Shown here in pieces: positions 1 through 6,040 of a stretch of 6,558 bases of DNA (position 1 is the stretch's first letter; every line of letters begins with the position of its first letter). The stretch is from an uncultured Bacteroidales bacterium (GTDB taxonomy: Bacteria > Bacteroidota > Bacteroidia > Bacteroidales > Bacteroidaceae). Under the pieces are notes generated by a model, which made no database searches, was not told the DNA's origin, and worked only from the letters and a program-made list of their open reading frames with translations. Location: contig CAMBWV010000060.1 of NCBI GenBank assembly GCA_945871755.1, forward strand, positions 1-6,558, read 5' to 3'. Position numbers and translations under genes: made by a program.

Positions 1-45
1 GTGTAAAGTATAGGATAAACACAGATTTCTTTCTAAGCACACAAC

Positions 46-158
46 CAATGAGTACGAACTCCTTACTCACCCAAGCAAGGTGCGGTACTTTCACGTTACT
101 CCGATTCCCTCGGTACTTTCACGTTACTCCATTGGCCTTGGCAATGAGTACAAACTCC
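46..158. repeat. Flanking 17-bp direct repeats (46-62 and 142-158)
   Basis: CAATGAGTACGAACTCC at 46-62 recurs as CAATGAGTACAAACTCC at 142-158 with one mismatch. The two copies bracket the tandem repeat at 83-138. The interval lies just beyond the 3' end of the minus-strand ATPase gene (stop at 170). I see no gene in 1-169; the short plus-strand reading frames here only translate the repeats. A small imperfect inverted repeat, CATTG (130-134) with CAATG (142-146), lies between the tandem repeat and the second copy, but it has no T tract and is a poor terminator. Confidence 0.75.
83..138. repeat. Two-copy tandem repeat, 28-bp period
   Basis: CGGTACTTTCACGTTACTCC is present identically at 83-102 and 111-130. 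Each copy is followed by an 8-base tail (103-110 and 131-138) ending in CCT, which gives a 28-bp period. It lies inside the pair of 17-bp direct repeats and downstream of the ATPase stop. Function is unknown; it may be a remnant of a dispersed intergenic repeat. Confidence 0.8.
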
Positions 159-169
159 CTACACCCACC

Positions 170-2869
170 CTATCGCTGGATGGCGCGGAGGAGTTCGCCT
201 GCCCAGAGGATGATGCTGGTGCCGCCTATGATGAGGGCCCAGTCGGTGAGGGAGAGGGGGCAGACTTGGAACATTTGGCCGCCTAGGGTTACTATGAGAA
301 TTTGGCCCAGTACGATTAGTAGGCTTACCAGGAGGAAACCGCGATCGGATTTGAGGTCGTGGAAGGCGCTGTGGCCTGTGAGGAAGGCTTTGGCGTTGAA
401 CATATTCCAGAACTGCAACATGACGAAGAGGGTGAAGAAGACGGCACCTTCGTAGGTGGTCATCTCGTGCGCGGGGTCAGTCCAACTGAATTGCAAGAGC
501 GATTCGCTGCCGATAGGACCGAAGCTGGCGTTGCGGAATACGACCACCAAGCCCAGGAGTAGGGCGGTGAAGAAGACGCCCATACCTAGGATGCCTCGCC
601 ACATGGGACGGGTGATGATGAAGTCGTCGCGGTGGCGCGGCTTGCTCTTCATCACTTCGGGCGAAGGCGGCAGGGAGGCCAATGCCATTGCGGCGAAGGT
701 GTCCATAATGAGGTTGACCCACAGCATCTGCGTGACGGTGAGCGGGGAGGCTGTGCCTAGGAACGAGCCAAAGAAGACGATGAGACAGGCACTGACATTG
801 ATGGTCATCTGGAAGAGGATGAAGCGCTGGATGTTGCGATAGAGCGAGCGGCCCCACATGACGGCGCGCGTGATGCTGGCGAAGGAGTTGTCCATAATGG
901 TGATGTCGCTCGCCTCCTTGGCCACGCTGGTGCCGTCGCCCATCGAGAGCCCCACGTGGGCGGCCTTCAGGGCAGGCGCATCGTTGGTACCATCGCCCGT
1001 GACAGCCACGACCTGTCCCTTCTTCTGGAGGGTTTCGACGAGACGCTTCTTGTCCATCGGTCGGGCGCGGGAGATAACCTTGAAGTCGAGGATGCGCTGC
1101 TCGAGCTCCTCGTCCGTGAGGGCCGCAAAGGCAGGGCCAGTGATTTCGTTGGCCGCGCCATCGCCCTCCTGCCACAAGCCGATTTGGCGAGCGATTTCGC
1201 GGGCTGTGCCAGGCGTATCGCCAGTGACAATCTTGATATTGATGCCTGCGTCGAGGCAGGAGCCAACGGCGGCGGGCACATCGCTGCGCACGGGATCGGC
1301 AATGCCGCAGATGCCGAGGAAGGTGAGGCGCTTGGCCAGCACTTGGCGGTCGTCGAAGGTGGCGTCGCCGTCTTCGAGAATCTGACAGGCGAAACCGAGG
1401 GTGCGCATGGCTTTCCCCTGATAGTAGGCCAGACGCTCGTCGATATACGCGCGGTCGATGCCGCCCGCAATCTCAGCGCACAGGCCGCAGACTATCTCGG
1501 GCGCTCCCTTGACATAGAGCACGCGGCGGCCACCCAGGGCTGCGCTGCGCACAACGGTGGCCATATACTTGCGCTCAGTGGAGAAGGTCAACTGCGACTC
1601 GACGGGCGAAGCCTCGCGCAGGGCGGCGTAGTCGGCACCTTCGGCTGTCGACCACAGGAGAAGGGCTCCCTCGGTGGGGTTGCCGATGACCTTGTGGCCC
1701 GCATCGCCATCTTCCTGGAGGAAGGCCGTGCTATTGACAGCCAGCCCCTCATGCAGCACGTCCTCGGGCTGTCCGTCGGTATGGGGAAGGGGCGCGCTGA
1801 GGAAGCATTCCATCTTGTGCACGCGCATTTGGTTTTGCGTCAGGGTACCTGTCTTGTCGGTGCAGATGACGGTGGTGGCGCCCATAGTTTCGCAGGCGTG
1901 CATCTTGCGAACGAGGTTGTTCGTTTGCAACATACGGCGCATACTCAGGGCCAGGGAGAGGGTGACGGCCATCGGCAGGCCCTCGGGCACAGCTACGACA
2001 ACGAGCGTCACAGCCACCATGATGCTTTGCAGGGCCATGGCGGAGAAGTCCAAGAGGTCGAAGGACGTCATGCTCCATAGGTAGAGCCCCACGCGGCCCA
2101 CGATGATGAGCACCGCCAGCACATAGCTGATGCGCGAGATGATGGCGCCGAGGCGGTCGAGCTGGTGGTTGAGCGGCGTCTTGACCGAGTTGTCAATCTG
2201 TGCGGCCGTAAAAACTTTGCCGTTTTCGGTGGCATCGCCCACGGCTGTCACCTTCATCACGCCGTGGCCGTCCACTACGGTGGTGCCGCGCAGGGCCATG
2301 TGGGTGGGATAGGTCGCTTCGGGGTCGGCATCGGCAGGGTCGGCGGATTTCTTGACGATGGGCTCTCCCGTAAGCGACGATTCGTTCATCTGCAAGGAGA
2401 CGCTCTCCAACAGTTCGCCGTCGGCGGGCACTTCTGCACCTGCATTGAGCACAACGATGTCGCCTACGACGATGTCGGCCTTGGGCACTTCGGTGACGCT
2501 ACCGTCGCGAATGACCTGCACCAGGTCCTCATCGCTCACGGCATTGAGGAGGTCGAAGGCGCGGCTGGCTTTCACTTCAAACCAGAAGCCGATGCCCGTG
2601 GCCAGGAGGATGGCCACAAAGATGCCGGCGGGCTCGAAGAAGACGTCCCAGCTACCTTGGCGCTCGCCTTCGCTGAGAAATTCAAACAGGCTGATACCTA
2701 CGCTTGCCAAGAGGGCGAGCAGCAGGATGCGGATAATGGGGTCCTTGAATTTCTCAAGGAACTGCCGCCACAGAGGAGTCTTCTTGGGCGGTGTAAGTAC
2801 GTTGCGGCCGTGCTGTTCACGACTTTCTACTACTTGTTGGGCCGTTAGGCCAGTGTGGGATTGTGACAT
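170..2869 (-). CDS. Calcium-translocating P-type ATPase, type IIB (PMCA-like)
   Basis: This inner-membrane pump of 899 residues is expected to hydrolyse ATP to export Ca2+. Visible motifs: actuator loop TGEP at 167-170, PEGLP in M4 at 295-299, phosphorylation motif DKTGTLT at 338-344 with D338 as phospho-acceptor, KGAPE in the nucleotide domain at 454-458, TGD at 549-551, and the hinge motif TGDGTNDAP at 624-632. Ten membrane spans fit at about 44-65, 81-98, 242-263, 278-300, 680-702, 709-731, 756-778, 808-826, 844-862 and 872-889. M6 reads NLIMDT (N719, D723), as in plasma-membrane Ca2+ pumps with a single Ca2+ site, rather than the SERCA pattern; M5 carries N691. The eukaryotic calmodulin-binding tail is absent. 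I chose the ATG at 2869, preceded by an A-rich CTAAAATAAAA leader. An in-frame ATG at 2935 would add 22 residues encoded by the hairpin repeat and is very unlikely to be used. No TANNTTTG box lies between this gene and porX, so its promoter is unclear. Ca2+ is inferred from family; other divalent cations are possible. Confidence 0.95.
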   Translation of the reverse strand: MSQSHTGLTAQQVVESREQHGRNVLTPPKKTPLWRQFLEKFKDPIIRILLLALLASVGISLFEFLSEGERQGSWDVFFEPAGIFVAILLATGIGFWFEVKASRAFDLLNAVSDEDLVQVIRDGSVTEVPKADIVVGDIVVLNAGAEVPADGELLESVSLQMNESSLTGEPIVKKSADPADADPEATYPTHMALRGTTVVDGHGVMKVTAVGDATENGKVFTAAQIDNSVKTPLNHQLDRLGAIISRISYVLAVLIIVGRVGLYLWSMTSFDLLDFSAMALQSIMVAVTLVVVAVPEGLPMAVTLSLALSMRRMLQTNNLVRKMHACETMGATTVICTDKTGTLTQNQMRVHKMECFLSAPLPHTDGQPEDVLHEGLAVNSTAFLQEDGDAGHKVIGNPTEGALLLWSTAEGADYAALREASPVESQLTFSTERKYMATVVRSAALGGRRVLYVKGAPEIVCGLCAEIAGGIDRAYIDERLAYYQGKAMRTLGFACQILEDGDATFDDRQVLAKRLTFLGICGIADPVRSDVPAAVGSCLDAGINIKIVTGDTPGTAREIARQIGLWQEGDGAANEITGPAFAALTDEELEQRILDFKVISRARPMDKKRLVETLQKKGQVVAVTGDGTNDAPALKAAHVGLSMGDGTSVAKEASDITIMDNSFASITRAVMWGRSLYRNIQRFILFQMTINVSACLIVFFGSFLGTASPLTVTQMLWVNLIMDTFAAMALASLPPSPEVMKSKPRHRDDFIITRPMWRGILGMGVFFTALLLGLVVVFRNASFGPIGSESLLQFSWTDPAHEMTTYEGAVFFTLFVMLQFWNMFNAKAFLTGHSAFHDLKSDRGFLLVSLLIVLGQILIVTLGGQMFQVCPLSLTDWALIIGGTSIILWAGELLRAIQR

Positions 2870-2877
2870 TTTTATTT

Positions 2878-3024
2878 TAGTTTCAACGGTCGCTTCGCTC
2901 CCTGTTTCATTGCAGCCTTCGGCTGCTAGTTTCAACGGTCGCTTCGCTCCCTAGTTTCAAGTTTCAGTCGGAAGCCTGCGGCTTCCTAGTTTCATCGCAG
3001 CCTGCGGCTGCTAGCTCAATAGTC
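2878..3024 (+). repeat. Hairpin-module composite repeat, copy 1
   Basis: This is a string of 15-base hairpins joined by TAGTTTCA-type linkers. Modules in order: GGTCGC-TTC-GCTCCC at 2888-2902 (imperfect stem), GCAGCC-TTC-GGCTGC at 2912-2926, GGTCGC-TTC-GCTCCC at 2937-2951, a doubled linker at 2952-2969, GAAGCC-TGC-GGCTTC at 2971-2985, GCAGCC-TGC-GGCTGC at 2997-3011, and the end motif TAGCTCAATAGTC at 3012-3024. The core 2912-3024 matches copies 2 and 3 in module order. The left edge comes within 10 bp of the ATPase start codon, so the ATPase leader is built partly from this repeat. It has no coding potential of its own. Confidence 0.9.
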
Positions 3025-3033
3025 GGTGCTGAC

Positions 3034-3066
3034 TGGTTTCAACGAAGTCTTCTTCATTAGTTTCAA
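3034..3066 (+). repeat. Degenerate hairpin module between the inverted arrays
   Basis: The 67 bp between copies 1 and 2 (3025-3091) contains TGGTTTCAAC at 3034-3043, a short inverted sequence GAAG-TCTT-CTTC at 3044-3055, and ATTAGTTTCAA at 3056-3066. This has the same linker-hairpin-linker layout as the flanking arrays but a 4-bp stem. It looks like a decayed or diverged module. Nothing recognisable fills 3067-3091. Confidence 0.5.
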
Positions 3067-3091
3067 GCCTGGCAAGATTCCCAACGAGCAA

Positions 3092-3201
3092 GACTATCGA
3101 GCCAGCAGCCGCAGGCTGCGTTGAAACTAGAAGCCGAAGGCTTCGTTGGAACTTGAAACTAGGGAGCGAAGCTCCCGTTGAAACTAGCAGCCGAAGGCTG
3201 C
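3092..3201 (-). repeat. Hairpin-module composite repeat, copy 2 (inverted)
   Basis: Read on the minus strand, the modules are GCAGCC-TTC-GGCTGC (3187-3201), GGGAGC-TTC-GCTCCC (3162-3176, perfect stem), a doubled linker (3145-3161), GAAGCC-TTC-GGCTTC (3130-3144), GCAGCC-TGC-GGCTGC (3105-3119), and the end motif TGGCTCGATAGTC (3092-3104). Module order and the doubled linker are the same as in copy 1, so 2912-3024 and 3092-3201 form a long imperfect inverted repeat around a 67-bp centre. The array starts 19 bases past the porX stop codon and runs in the direction of porX transcription. Confidence 0.9.
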
Positions 3202-3204
3202 AAA

Positions 3205-3237
3205 GGGCCAAGCCGCCGCATTAGCGGCGCTTGGGCC
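3205..3237 (-). terminator. Hairpin overlapping the porX stop codon, probable terminator
   Basis: On the minus strand GCCGC-TAAT-GCGGC forms a 5-bp stem whose loop holds the TAA stop codon of porX. Past a single bulged G the stem continues through CAAGCG-type pairs to GGCC/GGCC-like ends, giving roughly a dozen pairs in total. Only TTT follows before the next hairpin module, so the U tract is short and termination strength is uncertain. It could also be an mRNA 3'-end stabiliser. Confidence 0.5.
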
Positions 3238-4774
3238 GCAAAGTAACGAGCGGGATAATCATCTCCTCCATGGAGATGCCGCCATGCTGGAAGGTGTCCT
3301 TGTAATACTGGACGTAGTGATTGTAGTTGTTCGGGTAGGAGAAGAAGCGGTCGCCTGTGGCAAAGATATAGGTTGTGGAGAGATTGGGCGCAGGGAGGGC
3401 GATGCGCTCGGGCTGCTTCACTTCATACACCTCCTTCGCGTTGTACGAGAGGTTCTTGCCCAGTTTGTAGCGCAGGTTCGTATTGACATTGCGGTCGCCC
3501 ACCACCTTGCTGGGAGTTGTCGTGCGGATGCTACCATGGTCGGTCGTGACAATCATCTCGACATCCATTTGCGAGAGAAGGGCAAACACCTCGCCGATGC
3601 CCGAATGCTGGAACCACGACCGCGTCAGCCCGCGGAAGGCTGCCTCGTTGCCAGCCAACTCGCGCACCATCCGCGACTCCGTGCGGGCATGCGAAAGGAT
3701 GTCGATGAAGTTGACCACAATCACGTTGAGGGGAGCGGCAGCCAGCTGTGCCCGCGCAGAAAGGAGGCGGTCCACGTCAGCCGCTCCGTTTATCTTGTGG
3801 TACGTGAAGGTTTCGCGGCGGCGGTAGCGCTCGAGCAGGTGGCGAATCAGCGGTTCCTCGTTGAGGTTCTTGCCTTCCTCCTCCTCTTCCTCCACCCAAA
3901 GGTCGGGATAATTGCGGCGTATCTCCAGCGGCATCATGCCCGCGAAGATAGCGTTGCGGGCGTACTGCGTGGCCGTGGGGAGGATGGAGAAGTACAGGTC
4001 CTCGTCAATGTCGAAATCAGTTTGGAGTTCGTCCGCCAGCACGCGCCACTGGTCGAAGCGGCAATTGTCCAGCACGAGCAGACAGACGTGTTTGCCCTCG
4101 CTGAGACGGGGGAAGACGCGCCGCTTCATGACATCGGGACTTATCAGCGGTCGCTCGCCAGCAGGGGCGGCTATCCACGATTCGTAGTTGCGGCGGATGT
4201 ATTTCGCGAAAGCCAGGTTGGCCTCCTCCTTCTGCATGCGCAGCATGTCGGCCATAGGTCCGCCCGTTTCGGCCAGCTCCAATTCCCAGCGTACGAGGCG
4301 CTTGTAGAGTTCTATCCATTCGTCGGGCGTCAGGCTGTCGCTAATCTGCATGCCTATCTCGGCAAATTCGCGGCGGTAGGACGACTCCGTCACTTCGCTG
4401 ACAATCTCGCGCTGGTGGATGTTCTTCTTGAGGGCCATGAGAATCTGGTTGGGATTGACGGGCTTGATAAGGTAGTCGGCAATCTTGGCTCCAATGGCCT
4501 GGTTCATCAGGTCCTCGGCCTCGTTCTTCGTCACCATGACCACGGGCACGGCAGGACGGATTTCCTTGATGCGCGCGAGGGTTTCGAGCCCACTGAGGCC
4601 AGGCATATTCTCGTCGAGGAGGATGAGGTCGTAGTCGTTTTCACGGCACAGGTCTATGGCATCCGTTCCGTTGGAAGCGGTTGCCACGTCGTAGCCCTTG
4701 CCGCGCAGGAAAATCATATAAGCCTTGAGCAGATCTATTTCGTCATCCACCCAAAGGAGACGTCCGTTTGTCAT
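3221..4774 (-). CDS. porX: PorX-type response regulator with PglZ/alkaline phosphatase-fold effector domain
   Basis: A 517-residue cytoplasmic protein. The N-terminal receiver domain (about 1-120) has the acidic pair D10/D11, phospho-acceptor D54 in LLLDENMPG-like context, T82 and K104. A helical linker (about 121-220) leads to a PglZ/alkaline phosphatase-superfamily domain (about 225-510). Its likely metal-site residues include D236 in VLDNCRFDQW, T267 in PTATQYAR, D358 and H362 in FIDILSH, D412-H413 in TTDHGS, and H497 in FQHGG. Length and architecture match PorX, the orphan regulator which, with the sensor PorY, controls type IX secretion genes in Bacteroidota; published work describes its effector domain as a phosphodiesterase acting on oligonucleotides. 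All expected receiver and metal residues are present, so it is probably active. An acidic run of six Glu lies at 295-300. No porY, sigma factor or por structural gene is in the window. The start at 4774 sits directly before the first beta strand of the receiver. Its own promoter box is proposed at 4875-4882. Confidence 0.93.
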   Translation of the reverse strand: MTNGRLLWVDDEIDLLKAYMIFLRGKGYDVATASNGTDAIDLCRENDYDLILLDENMPGLSGLETLARIKEIRPAVPVVMVTKNEAEDLMNQAIGAKIADYLIKPVNPNQILMALKKNIHQREIVSEVTESSYRREFAEIGMQISDSLTPDEWIELYKRLVRWELELAETGGPMADMLRMQKEEANLAFAKYIRRNYESWIAAPAGERPLISPDVMKRRVFPRLSEGKHVCLLVLDNCRFDQWRVLADELQTDFDIDEDLYFSILPTATQYARNAIFAGMMPLEIRRNYPDLWVEEEEEEGKNLNEEPLIRHLLERYRRRETFTYHKINGAADVDRLLSARAQLAAAPLNVIVVNFIDILSHARTESRMVRELAGNEAAFRGLTRSWFQHSGIGEVFALLSQMDVEMIVTTDHGSIRTTTPSKVVGDRNVNTNLRYKLGKNLSYNAKEVYEVKQPERIALPAPNLSTTYIFATGDRFFSYPNNYNHYVQYYKDTFQHGGISMEEMIIPLVTLRPKRR

Positions 4775-4790
4775 AGTCCTGAGCTATTAT

Positions 4791-4848
4791 GCGCGCATTC
4801 CTTATATAATATACGCGCGCGCGTTCCTTATATATATACGCGCGCGTA
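4791..4848. repeat. Tandem alternating purine-pyrimidine repeat in the porX leader
   Basis: About two and a third units of a 24-25 bp repeat, each a GCGCGC block, then TTCCTTATATA, then ATATAC: 4791-4814, 4815-4839 and a partial GC block from 4840. Runs of perfect purine-pyrimidine alternation cover 4809-4824 and 4830-4848, switching from AT steps to CG steps. Such tracts can adopt Z-DNA or unwind under supercoiling. If the proposed porX promoter is correct, this lies in the porX 5' UTR, where GCGCGC blocks could pair with each other and ATAAGGAA appears twice. Confidence 0.8.
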
Positions 4849-4874
4849 GATGAACTATGCGCGTGCGTAGATTC

Positions 4875-4882
4875 CAAATATA
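4875..4882 (-). promoter_or_regulatory. Candidate -7 box for porX (TATATTTG)
   Basis: The minus strand reads TATATTTG here, an exact match to the Bacteroidota -7 consensus TANNTTTG. A recognisable -33 TTTG is missing; a TTTTT run lies 16 or more bases upstream. Transcription would begin near 4868-4870 and give a leader of about 95 bases that includes the tandem GC/AT repeat. Confidence 0.45.
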
Positions 4883-4964
4883 CGGCTGCGAAGTTAGGAA
4901 AAATCTCGGAGGTATCGGCCACGCGCTTGGGGAATCCTGCAAGGGAATGGGCGTTTGCCCGTAT

Positions 4965-4977
4965 TTTCAGACTGAAA
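4965..4977. promoter_or_regulatory. Inverted repeat TTTCAG-A-CTGAAA, possible operator
   Basis: A perfect 6+1+6 inverted repeat between the two divergent promoter boxes. A second short palindrome, GGGC-GTTT-GCCC, lies 5' of it at 4949-4960. The position suits a regulator binding site acting on lolD and/or porX, but the motif is short and no regulator gene is nearby. It may be chance. The rest of 4883-5033 shows nothing I can name. Confidence 0.25.
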
Positions 4978-5033
4978 TCCGCGCCCCGCCACCAATAATC
5001 ATGCCCCCAAACGGCTCATTCGGCAATAATTGC

Positions 5034-5041
5034 TACCTTTG
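5034..5041 (+). promoter_or_regulatory. Candidate -7 box for lolD (TACCTTTG)
   Basis: TACCTTTG is an exact match to the Bacteroidota TANNTTTG -7 consensus and sits 20 bases before the lolD ATG, leaving a very short leader. No clear TTTG appears at the -33 position. Confidence 0.55.
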
Positions 5042-5061
5042 CAAAAAATAACTCAGTAAGA

Positions 5062-5715
5062 ATGATTCATCTGCACGACATCCACAAATCCTTTGGCGCC
5101 TTGGAGGTGCTCAAGGGTATCGACCTGCATATCGGCCGCGAGGAAGTGGTGAGCATCGTCGGCCCGAGTGGAGCCGGCAAGACTACGCTGCTCCAAATCA
5201 TGGGCACCCTCTATCGTCCCGACCGCGGCACCATCGAGATTGCCGGCACCGACGTTAGCCGCCTCTCGGGCAATGCGCTCTCCAAGTTTCGCTGCGAGCA
5301 CCTCGGTTTTATCTTCCAGTTTCACCAACTGCTGCCCGAGTTCACGGCTCTCGAGAACGTGATGATACCGGCCATGATAGCCCACCGCAGCAAGTCGGAG
5401 GCGAAAGGGCGCGCCCTGGAACTCCTCCAGTTTATGGGGCTGGCCGACCGCGCCGAGCACAAGCCCGCCGAACTCTCGGGCGGCGAGAAACAGCGTGTGG
5501 CTGTGGCGCGCGCCTTGATGAACAAACCCGACGTGGTCTTGGCCGACGAGCCTTCGGGCAGCCTGGATAGCCACAACAAGCAGGAACTCCACAACCTCTT
5601 CTTCCAGTTGCGCGAGAAGATGGGCCAGACCTTCGTCATCGTTACGCACGACGAAGAACTGGCACGTACCACCGACCGCACCATCCATATCGTGGATGGC
5701 AGCGTCCGCGAGTAA
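5062..5715 (+). CDS. lolD: LolD-type ABC transporter ATP-binding protein (lipoprotein release)
   Basis: A 217-residue ABC ATPase expected on the cytoplasmic face of the inner membrane. Motifs in order: Walker [10 protein letters not shown] at 34-42, Q-loop Q86 in [18 protein letters not shown], signature LSGGE at 138-142, Walker B VVLADE at 158-163, D-loop SGSLD at 165-169, and switch histidine H196. The [15 protein letters not shown] stretch and the overall length are characteristic of LolD, which powers LolCDE to extract lipoproteins from the inner membrane for delivery to LolA. The same subfamily contains MacB- and FtsE-like ATPases, so substrate assignment is by similarity. No LolC/E permease is adjacent, so the partner must be encoded elsewhere. 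The start is supported by the -7 box 20 bases upstream and by the beta strand beginning at residue 2. A repeat-derived hairpin starts at the base after the stop codon. Confidence 0.88.
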   Translation: MIHLHDIHKSFGALEVLKGIDLHIGREEVVSIVGPSGAGKTTLLQIMGTLYRPDRGTIEIAGTDVSRLSGNALSKFRCEHLGFIFQFHQLLPEFTALENVMIPAMIAHRSKSEAKGRALELLQFMGLADRAEHKPAELSGGEKQRVAVARALMNKPDVVLADEPSGSLDSHNKQELHNLFFQLREKMGQTFVIVTHDEELARTTDRTIHIVDGSVRE

Positions 5716-5735
5716 GCGCAGCCTTGCGGCTACGC
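5716..5735 (+). terminator. Hairpin directly after the lolD stop, weak terminator candidate
   Basis: GCGCAGCC-TTGC-GGCTACGC forms an 8-bp stem with one C-A mismatch and a 4-base loop, starting at the base after TAA. It is also the first module of hairpin repeat copy 3. There is no T tract (CTAGTTTC follows), so it may stabilise the mRNA end rather than terminate. Confidence 0.35.
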
Positions 5736-5880
5736 TAGTTTCAACGGTCGCTTTGCTCCCTTAGTTTCAGACGGGGACTGCGTCCCCTAGTTTCAACGGA
5801 AGCCTACGGCTTCCTAGTTTCAGGGAATCCCTTCGGGCTTCCTGTTTCAGGCGCAGCCTGCGGCTGCTAGCTCGATAGTC
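5716..5880 (+). repeat. Hairpin-module composite repeat, copy 3 (extended)
   Basis: Modules in order: GCGCAGCC-TTGC-GGCTACGC (5716-5735), GGTCGC-TTT-GCTCCC (5746-5760, imperfect stem), GGGGAC-TGC-GTCCCC (5773-5787), GAAGCC-TAC-GGCTTC (5799-5813), GGAATCCC-TTC-GGGCTTCC (5824-5842, one mismatch), GCAGCC-TGC-GGCTGC (5853-5867), and the end motif TAGCTCGATAGTC (5868-5880). Linkers are TAGTTTCA or TGTTTCA variants. First, second, GAAGCC and last modules keep the order of copies 1 and 2; two extra modules are inserted. The array runs in the direction of lolD transcription. Confidence 0.9.
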
Positions 5881-5891
5881 CTTAATCAATT

Positions 5892-6040
5892 AGGAATTAG
5901 GAATAAGGAATTAGGAATTGCCTTTCAATGAGGATGACCTCCTAATATTCTCTCCCAATTTCTCATTCTCAATTCCTCATTCCTCATTCCTAATTCCTAA
6001 TTCCTAATTCCTAATTCCTCATCCCTCATTTCTCATCCCT
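5892..6040. repeat. Inverted heptad arrays (AGGAATT x4 and AATTCCT-type x12)
   Basis: Four AGGAATT/AGGAATA heptads occupy 5892-5919. On the far side, twelve heptads of the complementary type fill 5957-6040: AATTTCT, CATTCTC, AATTCCT, CATTCCT twice, AATTCCT four times, CATCCCT, CATTTCT, CATCCCT. The two arrays can pair into a stem of up to 28 bp in several registers. Exact copies in the middle of the array suggest slippage-prone expansion. The array ends about 35 bp before the CDF start codon, so it lies in the probable promoter or leader of that gene. Confidence 0.85.

Noticed and set aside
48..455. 135-codon plus-strand open frame starting in the left repeats
   Set aside because: MSTNSL appears twice only because of the 17-bp direct repeats, and the remainder is antisense to the ATPase C-terminus.
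956..2080. 374-codon plus-strand open frame inside the ATPase gene
   Set aside because: Antisense to the P and N domains of the ATPase, with no recognisable motif or start signals; a composition shadow like those at 2165-2848, 5053-5688 and 6127-6549.
2878..3201. CRISPR array
   Set aside because: The regularly recurring element (TAGTTTCA) is too short, the intervening units are palindromes rather than unique spacers, periodicity is uneven, and no cas gene is present.
3011..3211. 66-codon minus-strand open frame in the repeat interval
   Set aside because: Its translation is the hairpin repeat read through (SLRLLVSTG-like units recurring), so it is repeat DNA, not a gene.
3284..4849. 521-codon plus-strand open frame covering all of porX
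   Set aside because: It is exactly antisense to a strongly recognised PorX protein, with low-complexity Val/His/Glu/Gly-rich composition and no domain. GC-rich codon use leaves long antisense frames open.
4857..5051. 64-codon plus-strand open frame in the divergent control region
   Set aside because: It overlaps both proposed promoter boxes, has no ribosome binding site or recognisable product, and ends just before lolD; more likely chance.
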